Shown: positions 1-8,089, counted from the first letter of the stretch. The stretch: DNA of 64,000 bases from Polaromonas sp. (GCA_025362315.1 JANYGP010000075.1:62001-126000); one strand, 5' to 3'. Notes: generated from the sequence alone by a model not told the origin. Program-made: numbers and translations.

Positions 1-2
1 GC

Positions 3-2399
3 AATCCACCGCTGACAACACGGCAATTGGCCGACACTTTGACCATGGCCGGCCTGGAAGTTGAAGACTTGAAACCGGTTGCACCTGCGTTTACGCACAT
101 CGTCGTCGGTGAAATCAAATCTGCTGCAAAACACCCCAATGCAGACAAACTGCAGGTGTGCGAAGTCGATGTGGGGCAGGGTGCCTTGCTGAGTATCGTG
201 TGCGGCGCGCCCAATGCGCGCGTTGGCATCAAGGTGCCATGCGCCCTGGTTGGAGCAGAGCTGCCACCAGCTGAAGATGGCAAGCCCTTTCTTATCAAGG
301 TTGGGCAACTGCGTGGCGTGGAAAGTCAGGGCATGTTGTGCTCAGCGCGTGAACTGAAGCTGTCAGACGATCACGGTGGACTGCTTGAACTGCCACCGGG
401 TGCGCCGTTGGGGCAGGACATACGTCAATACTTGAATCTGGACGACACCTTGTTCACGCTCAAACTCACGCCCAATCTGGCGCATTGCCTCAGTGTTTAC
501 GGCGTGGCACGCGAACTTGCTGCACTGACCGGTGCACTTCTCAAATCACCGAGTTATCCGGCTGTTGCAGTGACAGGCAACGCTGCCTTGCTTGTAAAAA
601 TAAGCGCACCGGACTTGTGCGGCCGCTTTTCAGGCCGGGTCATTAAAAATCTCAATACCCAAGCCAAAACACCGCAGTGGATGGTAGACCGTCTGGCTCG
701 CTGTGGTCAACGCAGTGTGACGGCGCTGGTGGATATTTCAAACTATGTGATGTTTGAACTTGGCAGGCCCTCGCATATTTTTGACTTGGACAAAATTCAT
801 GGCGGATTGAATGTGCGCTGGGGCAAACCGGGCGAAACACTCAAGCTGCTCAACGGCAATACTGTGACTGTTGACGAAAAAGTTGGCGTGATTGCCGATG
901 ATTCCCAGGTTGAGTCACTGGCCGGAATCATGGGCGGCGACGCAACTGCGGTGTCTGACAAAACACTTCATATTTACGTTGAAGCTGCTTTCTGGTGGCC
1001 CAAAGCTATTGCTGGCCGTTCACGACGCTACAACTTTTCAACCGATGCAGGTCATCGGTTTGAACGCGGTGTTGACCCCGGCAATACGGTTGAGCACATT
1101 GATCGCATCAGCCAGCTCGTCGTTGACATTTGTGGGACGCCACAAACAGTGTGTGGCCCACTGGACGACATACAGGTCAACATGCCTGTTGCAAAACCTG
1201 TCACTTTGCGGGTGGCACGAGCTTGCAAGGTCATCGGCATGGTTGTCACGCAAGCCCAATGTCTGGACGTGCTCACCCGGCTTGGTTTGCAAGCCGTTGA
1301 AGGCGATGGCACGTTAACCGTTATTCCGCCCAGCTACCGGTTTGATTTGCAAATTGAAGAGGATTTGATTGAAGAAGTGGTGCGCATGATCGGTTATGAC
1401 AACCTGCCAGAGCTGCCTCCACTGGCGCCGATTACAGCCAAACTGCAACCTGAAGCAGAACGCAGCCCGTTTGCTGTTCGCCGCAGGCTGGCCTCGCTGG
1501 GGTATCAGGAGACCATCAATTTCAGTTTTGTTGAAGAGCGCTGGGAGCATGAACTTGCTGGCAATCTGAATCCTGTCAAGTTGTTGAATCCGATTGCAAG
1601 TCATATGAGCGTGATGCGCTCGTCGCTGTTGGGCTCGCTGCTACAAGTTTTGAAATTCAATCTCGACCGCAAAGCGGCGCGGGTCAATATTTTTGAACTG
1701 GGGCGGGTGTTTTTGCGAGATGCTGAAAGTCGCAATACCGATACCACTGTCGCTGGCTTCGACCAACCCATGCGGGTAGCAGGCCTGGTGTTTGGGTCGC
1801 GAACAATTCCGAGCTGGCACCAGCCAGACAAAGCCGCAACTTTTTTTGATGTGAAGTCGGACGTAGAGGCGTTGCTGGCACCATTCAAGGCGACTTTTGC
1901 TGCAGCAACGCATCCGGCCATGCACCCAGGGCGTTGTGCCAGTGTGTCGGTCGGCCACAAGACGATTGGATTTGTGGGTGAACTGCATCCCAAATGGCGT
2001 CAAAATTATGAGTTTTCACAAGCGCCAATTATGTTTGAGCTGGACCTTGACGCTGTCTTGACGCGGCGGGTTCCAGCCTACAAAGCCGTTGGCAAAGTTC
2101 AGCCAGTCGAGCGCGACATCGCCGTCATCGTGACTGAAACTGTGACCCATACAGCGTTAATGACAGCCATATTTGCAGCGTCGATCAACGGCTTGCTGAC
2201 GGATGCGGTGCTGTTTGATATTTACCGGCCAAAACCTGATGCTGCTGGCCAGGCAGGAATGCAATTGGGCGAAAAGAGTCTGGCAGTGCGATTGGTGTTG
2301 TCCAGCCATACAACTACACTGACAGACGACATGATAGAAAGTGCAACTCAGGCTGTTATCAAACACTTGCAAGCCACGCTCGGTGCCCGTTTGCGCTGA
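3..2399 (+). CDS. pheT: Phenylalanyl-tRNA synthetase beta subunit, 5'-truncated by the window edge
   Basis: Beta chain of the alpha2-beta2 enzyme that charges tRNA-Phe in the cytoplasm. The reading frame is open from base 3 and already reads NPPLTTRQLADTLTMAGLEV, typical of the extreme N-terminus of PheT, so only about a dozen codons are missing and the TTG at 27 is not the real start. The N-terminal tRNA-binding (EMAP-like) domain is seen in HPNADKLQVCEVDVG, followed by the B3/B4 editing region, the B5 domain, the catalytic-like core and a C-terminal FDX-ACB anticodon-binding domain (VERDIAVIV). About 800 residues fits the family. pheS is expected just upstream; ihfA follows after 51 bases, the usual order in proteobacteria. 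Confidence 0.97.
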   Translation, partial: NPPLTTRQLADTLTMAGLEVEDLKPVAPAFTHIVVGEIKSAAKHPNADKLQVCEVDVGQGALLSIVCGAPNARVGIKVPCALVGAELPPAEDGKPFLIKVGQLRGVESQGMLCSARELKLSDDHGGLLELPPGAPLGQDIRQYLNLDDTLFTLKLTPNLAHCLSVYGVARELAALTGALLKSPSYPAVAVTGNAALLVKISAPDLCGRFSGRVIKNLNTQAKTPQWMVDRLARCGQRSVTALVDISNYVMFELGRPSHIFDLDKIHGGLNVRWGKPGETLKLLNGNTVTVDEKVGVIADDSQVESLAGIMGGDATAVSDKTLHIYVEAAFWWPKAIAGRSRRYNFSTDAGHRFERGVDPGNTVEHIDRISQLVVDICGTPQTVCGPLDDIQVNMPVAKPVTLRVARACKVIGMVVTQAQCLDVLTRLGLQAVEGDGTLTVIPPSYRFDLQIEEDLIEEVVRMIGYDNLPELPPLAPITAKLQPEAERSPFAVRRRLASLGYQETINFSFVEERWEHELAGNLNPVKLLNPIASHMSVMRSSLLGSLLQVLKFNLDRKAARVNIFELGRVFLRDAESRNTDTTVAGFDQPMRVAGLVFGSRTIPSWHQPDKAATFFDVKSDVEALLAPFKATFAAATHPAMHPGRCASVSVGHKTIGFVGELHPKWRQNYEFSQAPIMFELDLDAVLTRRVPAYKAVGKVQPVERDIAVIVTETVTHTALMTAIFAASINGLLTDAVLFDIYRPKPDAAGQAGMQLGEKSLAVRLVLSSHTTTLTDDMIESATQAVIKHLQATLGARLR

Positions 2400-2450
2400 A
2401 AGCGGCAGCAACAAGACAAAATAATCAAGAAGCGCTTACAAAGGGACAAG

Positions 2451-2777
2451 GTGGAATTTTTAATCGAAAGCCTGGAAACCCCGGCATTGACAAAAGCGCA
2501 TCTGGCCGATTTGCTGTTTGAGCAGATTGGTTTGAACAAGCGCGAATCGAAGGACATGATTGACGCTTTTTTTAACCAGATATCTGATCAGCTGGTGGAA
2601 GGAACAGACGTCAAAATATCTGGTTTTGGAAATTTTCAAATACGCACCAAGGCACCTCGTCCTGGACGTAACCCACGAACGGGTGAAGCGATTCCCATTG
2701 ATGCCAGACGTGTGGTGACTTTTCATGCCAGCCACAAACTCAAGGGGCAAATTCAGGGCGACAGCGTTGCAGGTTGA
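2451..2777 (+). CDS. ihfA: Integration host factor alpha subunit
   Basis: Small DNA-bending nucleoid protein that pairs with IhfB in replication, recombination and sigma-54 promoter control. The 108 residues carry the HU/IHF fold with the DNA-intercalating arm motif PGRNPRTGEAI around residues 70-80. The start is a GTG at 2451, chosen because it gives the normal family N-terminus before ALTKAHLADLLFEQIGLNK; no ATG fits. It lies 51 bases after pheT and upstream of a MerR gene, an order that is conserved in Burkholderiales. IHF alpha rather than HU is supported by this position and by the IHF-type sequence GFGNFQIRTKA. Confidence 0.96.
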   Translation: MEFLIESLETPALTKAHLADLLFEQIGLNKRESKDMIDAFFNQISDQLVEGTDVKISGFGNFQIRTKAPRPGRNPRTGEAIPIDARRVVTFHASHKLKGQIQGDSVAG

Positions 2778-2788
2778 TGATGCCGCTC

Positions 2789-2814
2789 ATGACGTTTTTG
2801 TATAAACGCGTCAT
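2789..2814 (+). terminator. Possible hairpin terminator after ihfA
   Basis: An imperfect inverted repeat (ATGACGTTT ... AAACGCGTCAT, one bulged base) lies 11 bases after the ihfA stop and is followed by a T-rich stretch (TATTTTG). It is weak and could instead be incidental. Confidence 0.35.
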
Positions 2815-2885
2815 TATTTTGTACCAAAGCAACACCAAAGAAAAATAGTCGCCACCTTTTGGATTAAGTTAGCGCCAGGTTTGCA

Positions 2886-2901
2886 CTAAGTTTGAACTTA
2901 G
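2886..2901. promoter_or_regulatory. Inverted repeat upstream of the MerR gene
   Basis: A 6-base dyad, CTAAGT-TTGA-ACTTAG, sits 40 bases before the MerR start codon. It could be an operator for autoregulation, but a clear -10/-35 pair with the long spacer typical of MerR promoters was not found, so the role is only suggested by position. Confidence 0.3.
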
Positions 2902-2940
2902 AGTAAATTTACAGCTTTCCGCTATAGCGCATTGATCTAA

Positions 2941-3435
2941 TTGGAGAATTCACTCCCCCCCATTCCCGCAAAACGCTATTTCACGATTGGTGAAGTCAGT
3001 GATTTGTGCGGCGTCAAACCTCATGTGCTTCGATATTGGGAGCAAGAGTTCACGCAGTTACGCCCGATGAAAAGACGTGGCAACCGCCGTTACTACCAAC
3101 ATCACGAAGTGCTGATGATTCGGCGGATACGCGATTTGTTATACGACCAGGGTTTCACAATCAGCGGCGCTCGCAACAAGCTCCATGAAATTGTCCAAAC
3201 CGAAACCGACAAACATCGCAACGGCGAGGTCATGCTTGATGGTATCGACGTTACTGACGCTTCCGATTCAGTTCTGGACAGCTTGGGCGAATTCGAAGAT
3301 TCAGTGGATTTTGAAGAAAGTGAGACGCCTGCAGATGCGCTAGATCTGCCAACAGGAATTGCTGCGCAGCAGCGGCTTCTGCTCGTTCGACGTGAGCTGT
3401 TTGAAATTCGGGATCTGCTGGGTTCAACGCACTGA
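2941..3435 (+). CDS. MerR family transcriptional regulator
   Basis: DNA-binding regulator of 164 residues. The N-terminal winged helix-turn-helix is plain: YFTIGEVSDLCGVKPHVLRYWEQEF at about residues 13-37 (helix-turn-helix and the RYWE signature), followed by the wing RRGNRRYY and HHEVLMIRRIRDLLYDQGFTI. A short acidic C-terminal tail with no cysteine metal site replaces an effector domain, so the ligand is unknown. The start is TTG at 2941; no ATG lies upstream in frame near it. The gene sits between ihfA and tRNA-Pro, a long-conserved synteny in beta- and gammaproteobacteria, which argues for a housekeeping rather than a metal-resistance role. Confidence 0.9.
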   Translation: MENSLPPIPAKRYFTIGEVSDLCGVKPHVLRYWEQEFTQLRPMKRRGNRRYYQHHEVLMIRRIRDLLYDQGFTISGARNKLHEIVQTETDKHRNGEVMLDGIDVTDASDSVLDSLGEFEDSVDFEESETPADALDLPTGIAAQQRLLLVRRELFEIRDLLGSTH

Positions 3436-3454
3436 AGGTCACCAAGCGCAACGC

Positions 3455-3460
3455 TATAAT
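3455..3460 (+). promoter_or_regulatory. -10 box of tRNA-Pro
   Basis: A perfect TATAAT lies 9 bases before the first base of the tRNA, overlapping the end of the spacer after the MerR stop. No good -35 is seen at the 17-base spacing, so the promoter may rely on the strong -10 element. Confidence 0.6.
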
Positions 3461-3469
3461 GAAATTGTT

Positions 3470-3546
3470 CGGTGTGTGGCGCAGCCTGGTAGCGCACTTG
3501 CATGGGGTGCAAGGGGTCGAAGGTTCGAATCCTTTCACACCGACCA
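3470..3546 (+). tRNA. tRNA-Pro (anticodon GGG)
   Basis: The 77-base segment folds as a cloverleaf: acceptor CGGTGTG pairs with CACACCG, the discriminator A and CCA end are encoded (3543-3546), the anticodon stem CTTGC/GCAAG encloses loop ATGGGGT with GGG at 34-36, and the T loop is GTTCGAATC. It reads CCC and CCU proline codons. It has its own TATAAT box and is followed by a strong terminator. Confidence 0.97.
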
Positions 3547-3558
3547 AACAGTTAACTC

Positions 3559-3584
3559 AGCCCGGCATCTTGTCGGGCTTTTTT
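3559..3584 (+). terminator. Rho-independent terminator of tRNA-Pro
   Basis: Stem AGCCCG/CGGGCT (3559-3564 with 3574-3579) followed by a run of six T residues, 12 bases after the tRNA CCA end. Confidence 0.85.
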
Positions 3585-3606
3585 ATGCCTGGGTGAAAAG
3601 GATCAA

Positions 3607-3627
3607 GACGTCCATGTGGCGGACGTC
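3607..3627 (-). terminator. Hairpin at the 3' end of the Nudix gene
   Basis: Perfect 7-base stem GACGTCC/GGACGTC with a 7-base loop overlaps the stop codon of the minus-strand Nudix gene. The following T tract is short, so it may be an RNA-protecting hairpin rather than a true terminator. Confidence 0.4.
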
Positions 3628-4180
3628 AGGCAATATCCGCAACATGAAATGCAAATTGTCCCGTTTTCTGATCCGCAAAGTAAAATTTCAGGGTCTCCCT
3701 GACGGTCTGAAAAGCAATTTCATCCCACGGCACCTCTGACTCACTGAACAATCTTGCTTCCATGGTTTCAAATCCTGGATCAAATTCAGTGCTGAGCAGC
3801 TTTGCCCTGTAGAACAAATGCAGCTGACCCACCTTTGCAACGTTCATCAAGGTAAAAAGACCCTGCATCTCAAATTTTGCACCAGCTTCTTCCCTTGTTT
3901 CGCGTGCGGCGCCCTCAGCTGTTGTTTCAGTCAGCTCCATGAAGCCAGCAGGCAATGTCCATTTGCCCTTGCGCGGCTCAATGTTTCGTTTGCAAAGTAA
4001 GACCTGCTCCGCGCTGGCTCCCCAAGTACAAACAGTTCCGACCACGTTGAGGGGATTTTCGTAATGCACCAAGTGGCAACTTGAACAAACTGCACGCAAT
4101 TTTGTGTCGCCGTCGTCGGGTAAGCGGTATTCAACCGTTGAGCCGCAAGCGCGGCAAAATTTAATGGCTGCTGGTTTCAT
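3626..4180 (-). CDS. Nudix hydrolase with N-terminal zinc ribbon
   Basis: Cytoplasmic pyrophosphohydrolase of 184 residues that hydrolyses a nucleoside diphosphate linked to another moiety (NADH and ADP-ribose type substrates are usual for this architecture). An N-terminal zinc ribbon is formed by CRACG and CSSC at about residues 9-36, as in NudC-like proteins, and the complete Nudix box GX5EX7REUXEEXGU reads GFMELTETTAEGAARETREEAGA-like with every catalytic glutamate present (about residues 98-120). The gene stands alone, convergent with tRNA-Pro and divergent from the rhodopsin operon. The exact substrate cannot be told from the sequence. Confidence 0.9.
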   Translation of the reverse strand: MKPAAIKFCRACGSTVEYRLPDDGDTKLRAVCSSCHLVHYENPLNVVGTVCTWGASAEQVLLCKRNIEPRKGKWTLPAGFMELTETTAEGAARETREEAGAKFEMQGLFTLMNVAKVGQLHLFYRAKLLSTEFDPGFETMEARLFSESEVPWDEIAFQTVRETLKFYFADQKTGQFAFHVADIA

Positions 4181-4403
4181 CAGCCAAGTGTAGGAGATCG
4201 CATTGTTTTACCAATGGTCGCGTGGCTATCACGAATATTCTGGCGGAATTTGATGACCCGTTAAAAATATTTGCATTGCAAAACTAATTCCGTATTCTTC
4301 ATATCGATTTGCATTTCTTGATTTATTACTACAAAAATTGGCTTTTTATGTGTACGATAAGAAATATGATGGCACAAAACTTACCCGTCGACCAACTTGA
4401 ACG

Positions 4404-5054
4404 ATGATTTATTTTAGAACTGACGAGGGACAACAGGCGGCATACAGCAGCCAATCAGCACTGCCACGCAAGCTCAAGTCAATCTTAAAAGTCATAGATG
4501 GCAAGACCTCAACGGAAGTATTTGAACGAAATTTACATTCATTTGGTGATGTTCGCGCAATTTTACGATCACTCGAAATGGCAGGTTTGTTGGGGTACAC
4601 AGCAGAAAGAGCGACAGACGACTTTGACGAAAACAATCATTTCGTGGATTTACATACAAAAAATCAGCAGGAACGCGATTGGTCATCAACCCACCATCCA
4701 CTGGACGTAGCGTCTTTGAAGACGAATCTGAAAAATGCTGTTCCATTTATCCCTACAGCACCTCCATCCGCGACCAGCAATCACTTAAACACCAAAGCGG
4801 CGAACTTTTCAAATAGTCCTGATAATTTTTCAGGAAATAAAGTTCTTGAGTCAGTTCTTAACGAGATGGCAGATTTTGTGCTGATGCATTCACCGGAGCA
4901 ATCCTTTCAGATCCTCAAAGAAATTGAAGAGATCACGTCGCTGGAGGTGCTGGCAGCCACTCTGGGTGGATATGAGCAAATGGTTTCGAATCTGGGGAAA
5001 GCAGGTGCCGATCACCTGAACAGCATCAAGTCAACATTGCGCGAGCATTTGTAA
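4404..5054 (+). CDS. Unrecognised protein 1 of the rhodopsin operon (winged-helix-like N domain)
   Basis: 216-residue protein that I do not recognise. Residues about 15-66 form a compact block (ALPRKLKSILKVIDGKTS ... FGDVRAILRSLEMAGLLGY) that looks like a small winged-helix fold: a helix ending in VIDG, then a pair of helices and a GLL turn. The same pattern recurs in the next two genes. A polar, low-complexity linker (about 70-140) leads to a helical C-terminal domain (LESVLNEMADFVLMHSPEQS to the end), whose layout resembles the C-terminal domain of protein 3. No signal peptide or membrane segment is seen. It is the first gene of the run leading to the opsin, after a 223-base AT-rich gap that must hold the promoter. 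A regulatory or assembly role is possible but is inference only. Confidence 0.75.
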   Translation: MIYFRTDEGQQAAYSSQSALPRKLKSILKVIDGKTSTEVFERNLHSFGDVRAILRSLEMAGLLGYTAERATDDFDENNHFVDLHTKNQQERDWSSTHHPLDVASLKTNLKNAVPFIPTAPPSATSNHLNTKAANFSNSPDNFSGNKVLESVLNEMADFVLMHSPEQSFQILKEIEEITSLEVLAATLGGYEQMVSNLGKAGADHLNSIKSTLREHL

Positions 5055-5093
5055 AGCAATGATCGTGAATACAAAATCGGGGAGCCGCAGTTT

Positions 5094-5432
5094 ATGAGCC
5101 AGCTTTCAGACGTGGTTTTTAACATCACACCAACAGGCTACTCTGCACTGCGCAGCGAGTCAGGTTCATTGGCTCTGTCCCTGAAAACAGTTTTAACAAT
5201 GGTTGACGGTATTTGTCCAGTGGCACAGTACGTGCCTTTTTTGAAGGCCTTCGACCCGCTCGAAGAGAAATTCCTGATACTTGAACGGATGGGATACGTG
5301 AAACGGGCTGGCACTATTTCTGCCAAAGCGGTTTCAGGATTTGAACAGTCGGTTTTGCAGGGCGATCCACTGTCTCGCTTGCCGCGCATTGATGCACACA
5401 ACGGCGAATCTGGCTTTATGCCGTTAATTTGA
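5094..5432 (+). CDS. Unrecognised protein 2 of the rhodopsin operon (single winged-helix-like domain)
   Basis: 112-residue cytosolic protein, function unknown. It consists almost only of the domain shared with its neighbours: LTMVDGICPVAQ with the VDG motif near residue 37-39, then helices ending in LEKMGY-like ILERMGYVKRAG. It lacks the linker and the C-terminal helical domain present in proteins 1 and 3, so it looks like a shortened paralogue. It starts with ATG 39 bases after protein 1 and its last four bases overlap the earliest possible start of protein 3, indicating co-transcription. Confidence 0.7.
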   Translation: MSQLSDVVFNITPTGYSALRSESGSLALSLKTVLTMVDGICPVAQYVPFLKAFDPLEEKFLILERMGYVKRAGTISAKAVSGFEQSVLQGDPLSRLPRIDAHNGESGFMPLI

Positions 5433-5452
5433 ATCCATTTTCAGGAGGCCAC

Positions 5453-6034
5453 ATGTCGACCATTTATCGCCAATCACTCAAAGGTATCGATGAGATAGCT
5501 TTCAAGTCAGGAGGTTTGCCACTTCGGCTGATGAGCTATCTGCTTGTTGTCGACGGTGATGCGTCTGTCGATCAATTGGTGAGCCGTCATCAAAACTTGC
5601 CGTCTATGCAAGCTGTTTTGCAAGGTTTGTGCAGCCAGGGATTCATTGAAGTGTCAGGTGTGGCAGCCAATGTGGTGGACATTGGCCAGATGCGCGTGTC
5701 CAACGGTGCCAACTTTTCAGCTCCTGCACAGACGCAGCCAACTCTGCAGCAGTCGAATAACAACTTTGCCTACTCGCCGCAGCTATCTGGCCAGCAATAT
5801 GCAGCGCCAGCCAACGCGTTTCCTGACCTGGACAACTACAAAAACAGCATGATTCGCGATGTCAGCGCTTTGCTGGGCGCAGATGCTGCGCCTGTCGTCA
5901 ACAAAATACAGGTTTGCCGTACGCGCGACGATCTCTTTTCAACCATGATGGGAATCAAAAAAATTATCACCATTTACACCAATCGGGACGCTGCAGAAAA
6001 GTTTGGATCCCGATATGCGGTTCTGTCCAGCTGA
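5453..6034 (+). CDS. Unrecognised protein 3 of the rhodopsin operon (winged-helix-like N domain)
   Basis: 193-residue protein, not recognised. The start at 5453 is preferred over an in-frame ATG at 5429 because a perfect AGGAGG lies 5 bases before it. The N-terminal block (LPLRLMSYLLVVDGDASV ... MQAVLQGLCSQGFIEV) matches the LP-LR-hydrophobic-VDG ... L-GL-GFIEV pattern of proteins 1 and 2. A glutamine/asparagine/proline-rich linker (about residues 80-125) joins it to a C-terminal helical domain (MIRDVSALLGADAAPVVNKI onward). Soluble, no signal peptide. The opsin gene follows after 60 bases, so the three proteins and the pump very likely share a transcript. Confidence 0.75.
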   Translation: MSTIYRQSLKGIDEIAFKSGGLPLRLMSYLLVVDGDASVDQLVSRHQNLPSMQAVLQGLCSQGFIEVSGVAANVVDIGQMRVSNGANFSAPAQTQPTLQQSNNNFAYSPQLSGQQYAAPANAFPDLDNYKNSMIRDVSALLGADAAPVVNKIQVCRTRDDLFSTMMGIKKIITIYTNRDAAEKFGSRYAVLSS

Positions 6035-6094
6035 ATTGCCTAACTTTTTACTTTTTCCATTCAAACTTATTCAACTAACCAGCCAGGAGCTTCC

Positions 6095-6841
6095 ATGCAA
6101 TTCGACTTGATCATGGCCACGCAATTTTCTTTTTTAATGGGATTTATCGGCATGGTAGGAGGTGCCTACTATTTCACGCTGATCAAAAGCACGTTGCCCA
6201 TTGAACACCAGTCCAATGCGGTGACATCAGCCGTTTACTGCCTGATGGCAGCCATCATGTACGGCATCATCAATTACAAATACGGCATTGGTACGGACGC
6301 ACTTGCCAAGGGTGATTACCCAACTGTGCTGCGCTACGTTGACTGGCTTGTGACAACACCTTTGCTGGTGCTCAAGTTCCCGGAAATGCTGGGCGGTGAA
6401 GAGGCGCCAGCGGTCGCGCTTTTGGTGATCGTAGCCGACATCATGATGATCGTGTTCGGCTTTGCAGGGGAGACATCGATCAATTTTTCCAAGGGCGCAA
6501 CAGTCATTGGATGGGCCATGTTCGGGGTGAGCTGCCTGGCCTGGCTGTTCATTATCTTTATTTTGTACACCGCAGTGTCCAACGCAGCAACCAACAAGTT
6601 GGGGCCTGTAAAGGTCGGCTTAAGCCGTTTGAAGTTGTTCATCGTTCTCGGCTGGGCCATCTATCCGCTGGGCTACTTGTTGACCCTCATTTCAAATTCT
6701 GCAGATTTGAGAATTGGCCGCGAACTGGTGTACAACTTTGCCGACCTGTTTAACAAAGTCGGCTTTGGCATGGTTGCCATTTATACGGTTCGCCAGATTG
6801 TCCGTGAACAAAAAATCCGCGACGCAATGCAGCAGCTGTAA
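6095..6841 (+). CDS. Light-driven proton-pumping rhodopsin, DTK motif (Exiguobacterium-rhodopsin type)
   Basis: Seven-helix retinal protein of the inner membrane, 248 residues. Helix C reads RYVDWLVTTPLLVLKF, giving D83 (proton acceptor), T87 and K94, where most proteorhodopsins have Glu as proton donor; lysine at this place is the hallmark of Exiguobacterium sibiricum rhodopsin (ESR). Retinal would bind K221 in helix G (NFADLFNKVGFG), with D217 as second counterion and R80 conserved. Leu91 at the colour-tuning place predicts green absorption. From memory of the ESR sequence, its counterion partner His57 aligns with Met55 here, and the only histidine in the protein is H38 near helix B's start. 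Good RBS (CCAGGAG) precedes the ATG. An outward proton pump is the expected function. Confidence 0.95.
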   Translation: MQFDLIMATQFSFLMGFIGMVGGAYYFTLIKSTLPIEHQSNAVTSAVYCLMAAIMYGIINYKYGIGTDALAKGDYPTVLRYVDWLVTTPLLVLKFPEMLGGEEAPAVALLVIVADIMMIVFGFAGETSINFSKGATVIGWAMFGVSCLAWLFIIFILYTAVSNAATNKLGPVKVGLSRLKLFIVLGWAIYPLGYLLTLISNSADLRIGRELVYNFADLFNKVGFGMVAIYTVRQIVREQKIRDAMQQL

Positions 6842-6862
6842 TCGGCCGCGCATGCAGCCGTT

Positions 6863-6887
6863 GGCTTTGCATGGGTTGTGCAAAGCC
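6863..6887 (+). terminator. Hairpin between the opsin gene and crtY
   Basis: Perfect 9-base stem GGCTTTGCA/TGCAAAGCC with a 7-base loop, followed by GCTTTATT. It sits 21 bases after the opsin stop. The weak T tract suggests partial termination or 3'-end protection, which would let the opsin be made in excess over the retinal enzymes. Confidence 0.55.
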
Positions 6888-6930
6888 GCTTTATTGAATG
6901 CCTTTGTCCATACCTGGCGCTGACCGTAAC

Positions 6931-8085
6931 ATGACCGAGTGGGACGTGGTGATTGTCGGTGGTGGCCTGAGCGGACTTGCGCTGGCAGTTGAGTTAGCGC
7001 AACCTGAATGTGCTCACCTGCGGGTGCTGGTGATTGAAAAGCGCACAGAGTACCTTCGGGACAGAACCTGGAGCTACTGGTCCACGCAGCCACATCGTTA
7101 CTCTGCCCTTGAACGAAAGCGATGGCACAAATGGCGGGTTGGCTTTAATGGCCGGCACGCGGTGCAAAAAACCCGCCAGAACTCAACTGTTGCCTACTGC
7201 ACGATGGATGCGGATGTGTTTTATGCATATGCCCAGCAGCAAATTGCGGCTGCGCCAAACGTCCATCTCAAAATGGGCACGGCGGTTCGGGACATTCAGG
7301 ACGGACCTGTTCAGACCGTACTGCTGGATGACAACACCAGCCTGCGCAGTCACTGGGTGATGGACGCACGCCCCTTGAAAGCACCGGACGCCAACTCGCT
7401 GTGCCAGCACTTTGTGGGCTGGGAAATTGTCACCTCAAGTGATTGTTTTGACGACAGCACAGTTGAGCTGATGGATTTTCAGTCAACAAACACCGGATTG
7501 CACTTTCTTTACGTGCTTCCATACGGGAAGCGGCAAGCACTGATAGAAACAACGTGGATGTCAGCATATGCACATCGTCCCGACTACGAAGCAGAATTGC
7601 AGACTTATCTTCAAGACCGATATGGACTGACCACATACAAGCGCGTGTACCGTGAACAAGGCTGTCTTGATTTGCAGTCCATGCCGCGTACCTACGTAAA
7701 AACGGATGGCAGTCATAAAAGGGTTTCTCTTGGCAGGGCTGCAGGAACACTTCGTTCCTCGACAGGTTTTGCATTTCTCGAAACTCTGGCCGATGCCAGA
7801 CGCATCGCCGGCTGTTTTGCCACTGTTCCATTGGCCGATGTGCGCGTACCGCCTTATCGTCCCGACTGGCTGGACGGCTGGATGGACAAAATATTTTGTG
7901 GTGGACTCGTTGCCGACTGGCCTCGAGCGCCCGAATTTTTCCTGGCGATGTTCAAGGGCGTGGCTGCAGAAACCCTGGTTGCTTTTTTGACCGGCCGGCC
8001 AACGATGCTGCAGCGGTTGAGTGTCAGCCTGCAACTGCCCAAATGGCATTTCTTGCGTGCAGCCCATCGCGCTCTGACAGGTTGA
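6931..8085 (+). CDS. crtY: Lycopene beta-cyclase
   Basis: Membrane-associated flavoprotein that closes both ends of lycopene to give beta-carotene, the precursor of retinal. The N-terminus has the dinucleotide-binding motif VVIVGGGLSGLALA and an acidic strand end (VIEK), then the CrtY signature DRTWSYW near residues 45-51. Length 384 residues is normal for bacterial CrtY. The start at 6931 is preferred because the family begins right before the FAD motif; an in-frame ATG at 6898 would add 11 residues. blh follows after 4 bases, so the two are translated together. The earlier carotenoid genes crtE, crtB and crtI are not in this window. Confidence 0.93.
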   Translation: MTEWDVVIVGGGLSGLALAVELAQPECAHLRVLVIEKRTEYLRDRTWSYWSTQPHRYSALERKRWHKWRVGFNGRHAVQKTRQNSTVAYCTMDADVFYAYAQQQIAAAPNVHLKMGTAVRDIQDGPVQTVLLDDNTSLRSHWVMDARPLKAPDANSLCQHFVGWEIVTSSDCFDDSTVELMDFQSTNTGLHFLYVLPYGKRQALIETTWMSAYAHRPDYEAELQTYLQDRYGLTTYKRVYREQGCLDLQSMPRTYVKTDGSHKRVSLGRAAGTLRSSTGFAFLETLADARRIAGCFATVPLADVRVPPYRPDWLDGWMDKIFCGGLVADWPRAPEFFLAMFKGVAAETLVAFLTGRPTMLQRLSVSLQLPKWHFLRAAHRALTG

Positions 8086-8089
8086 TCCG

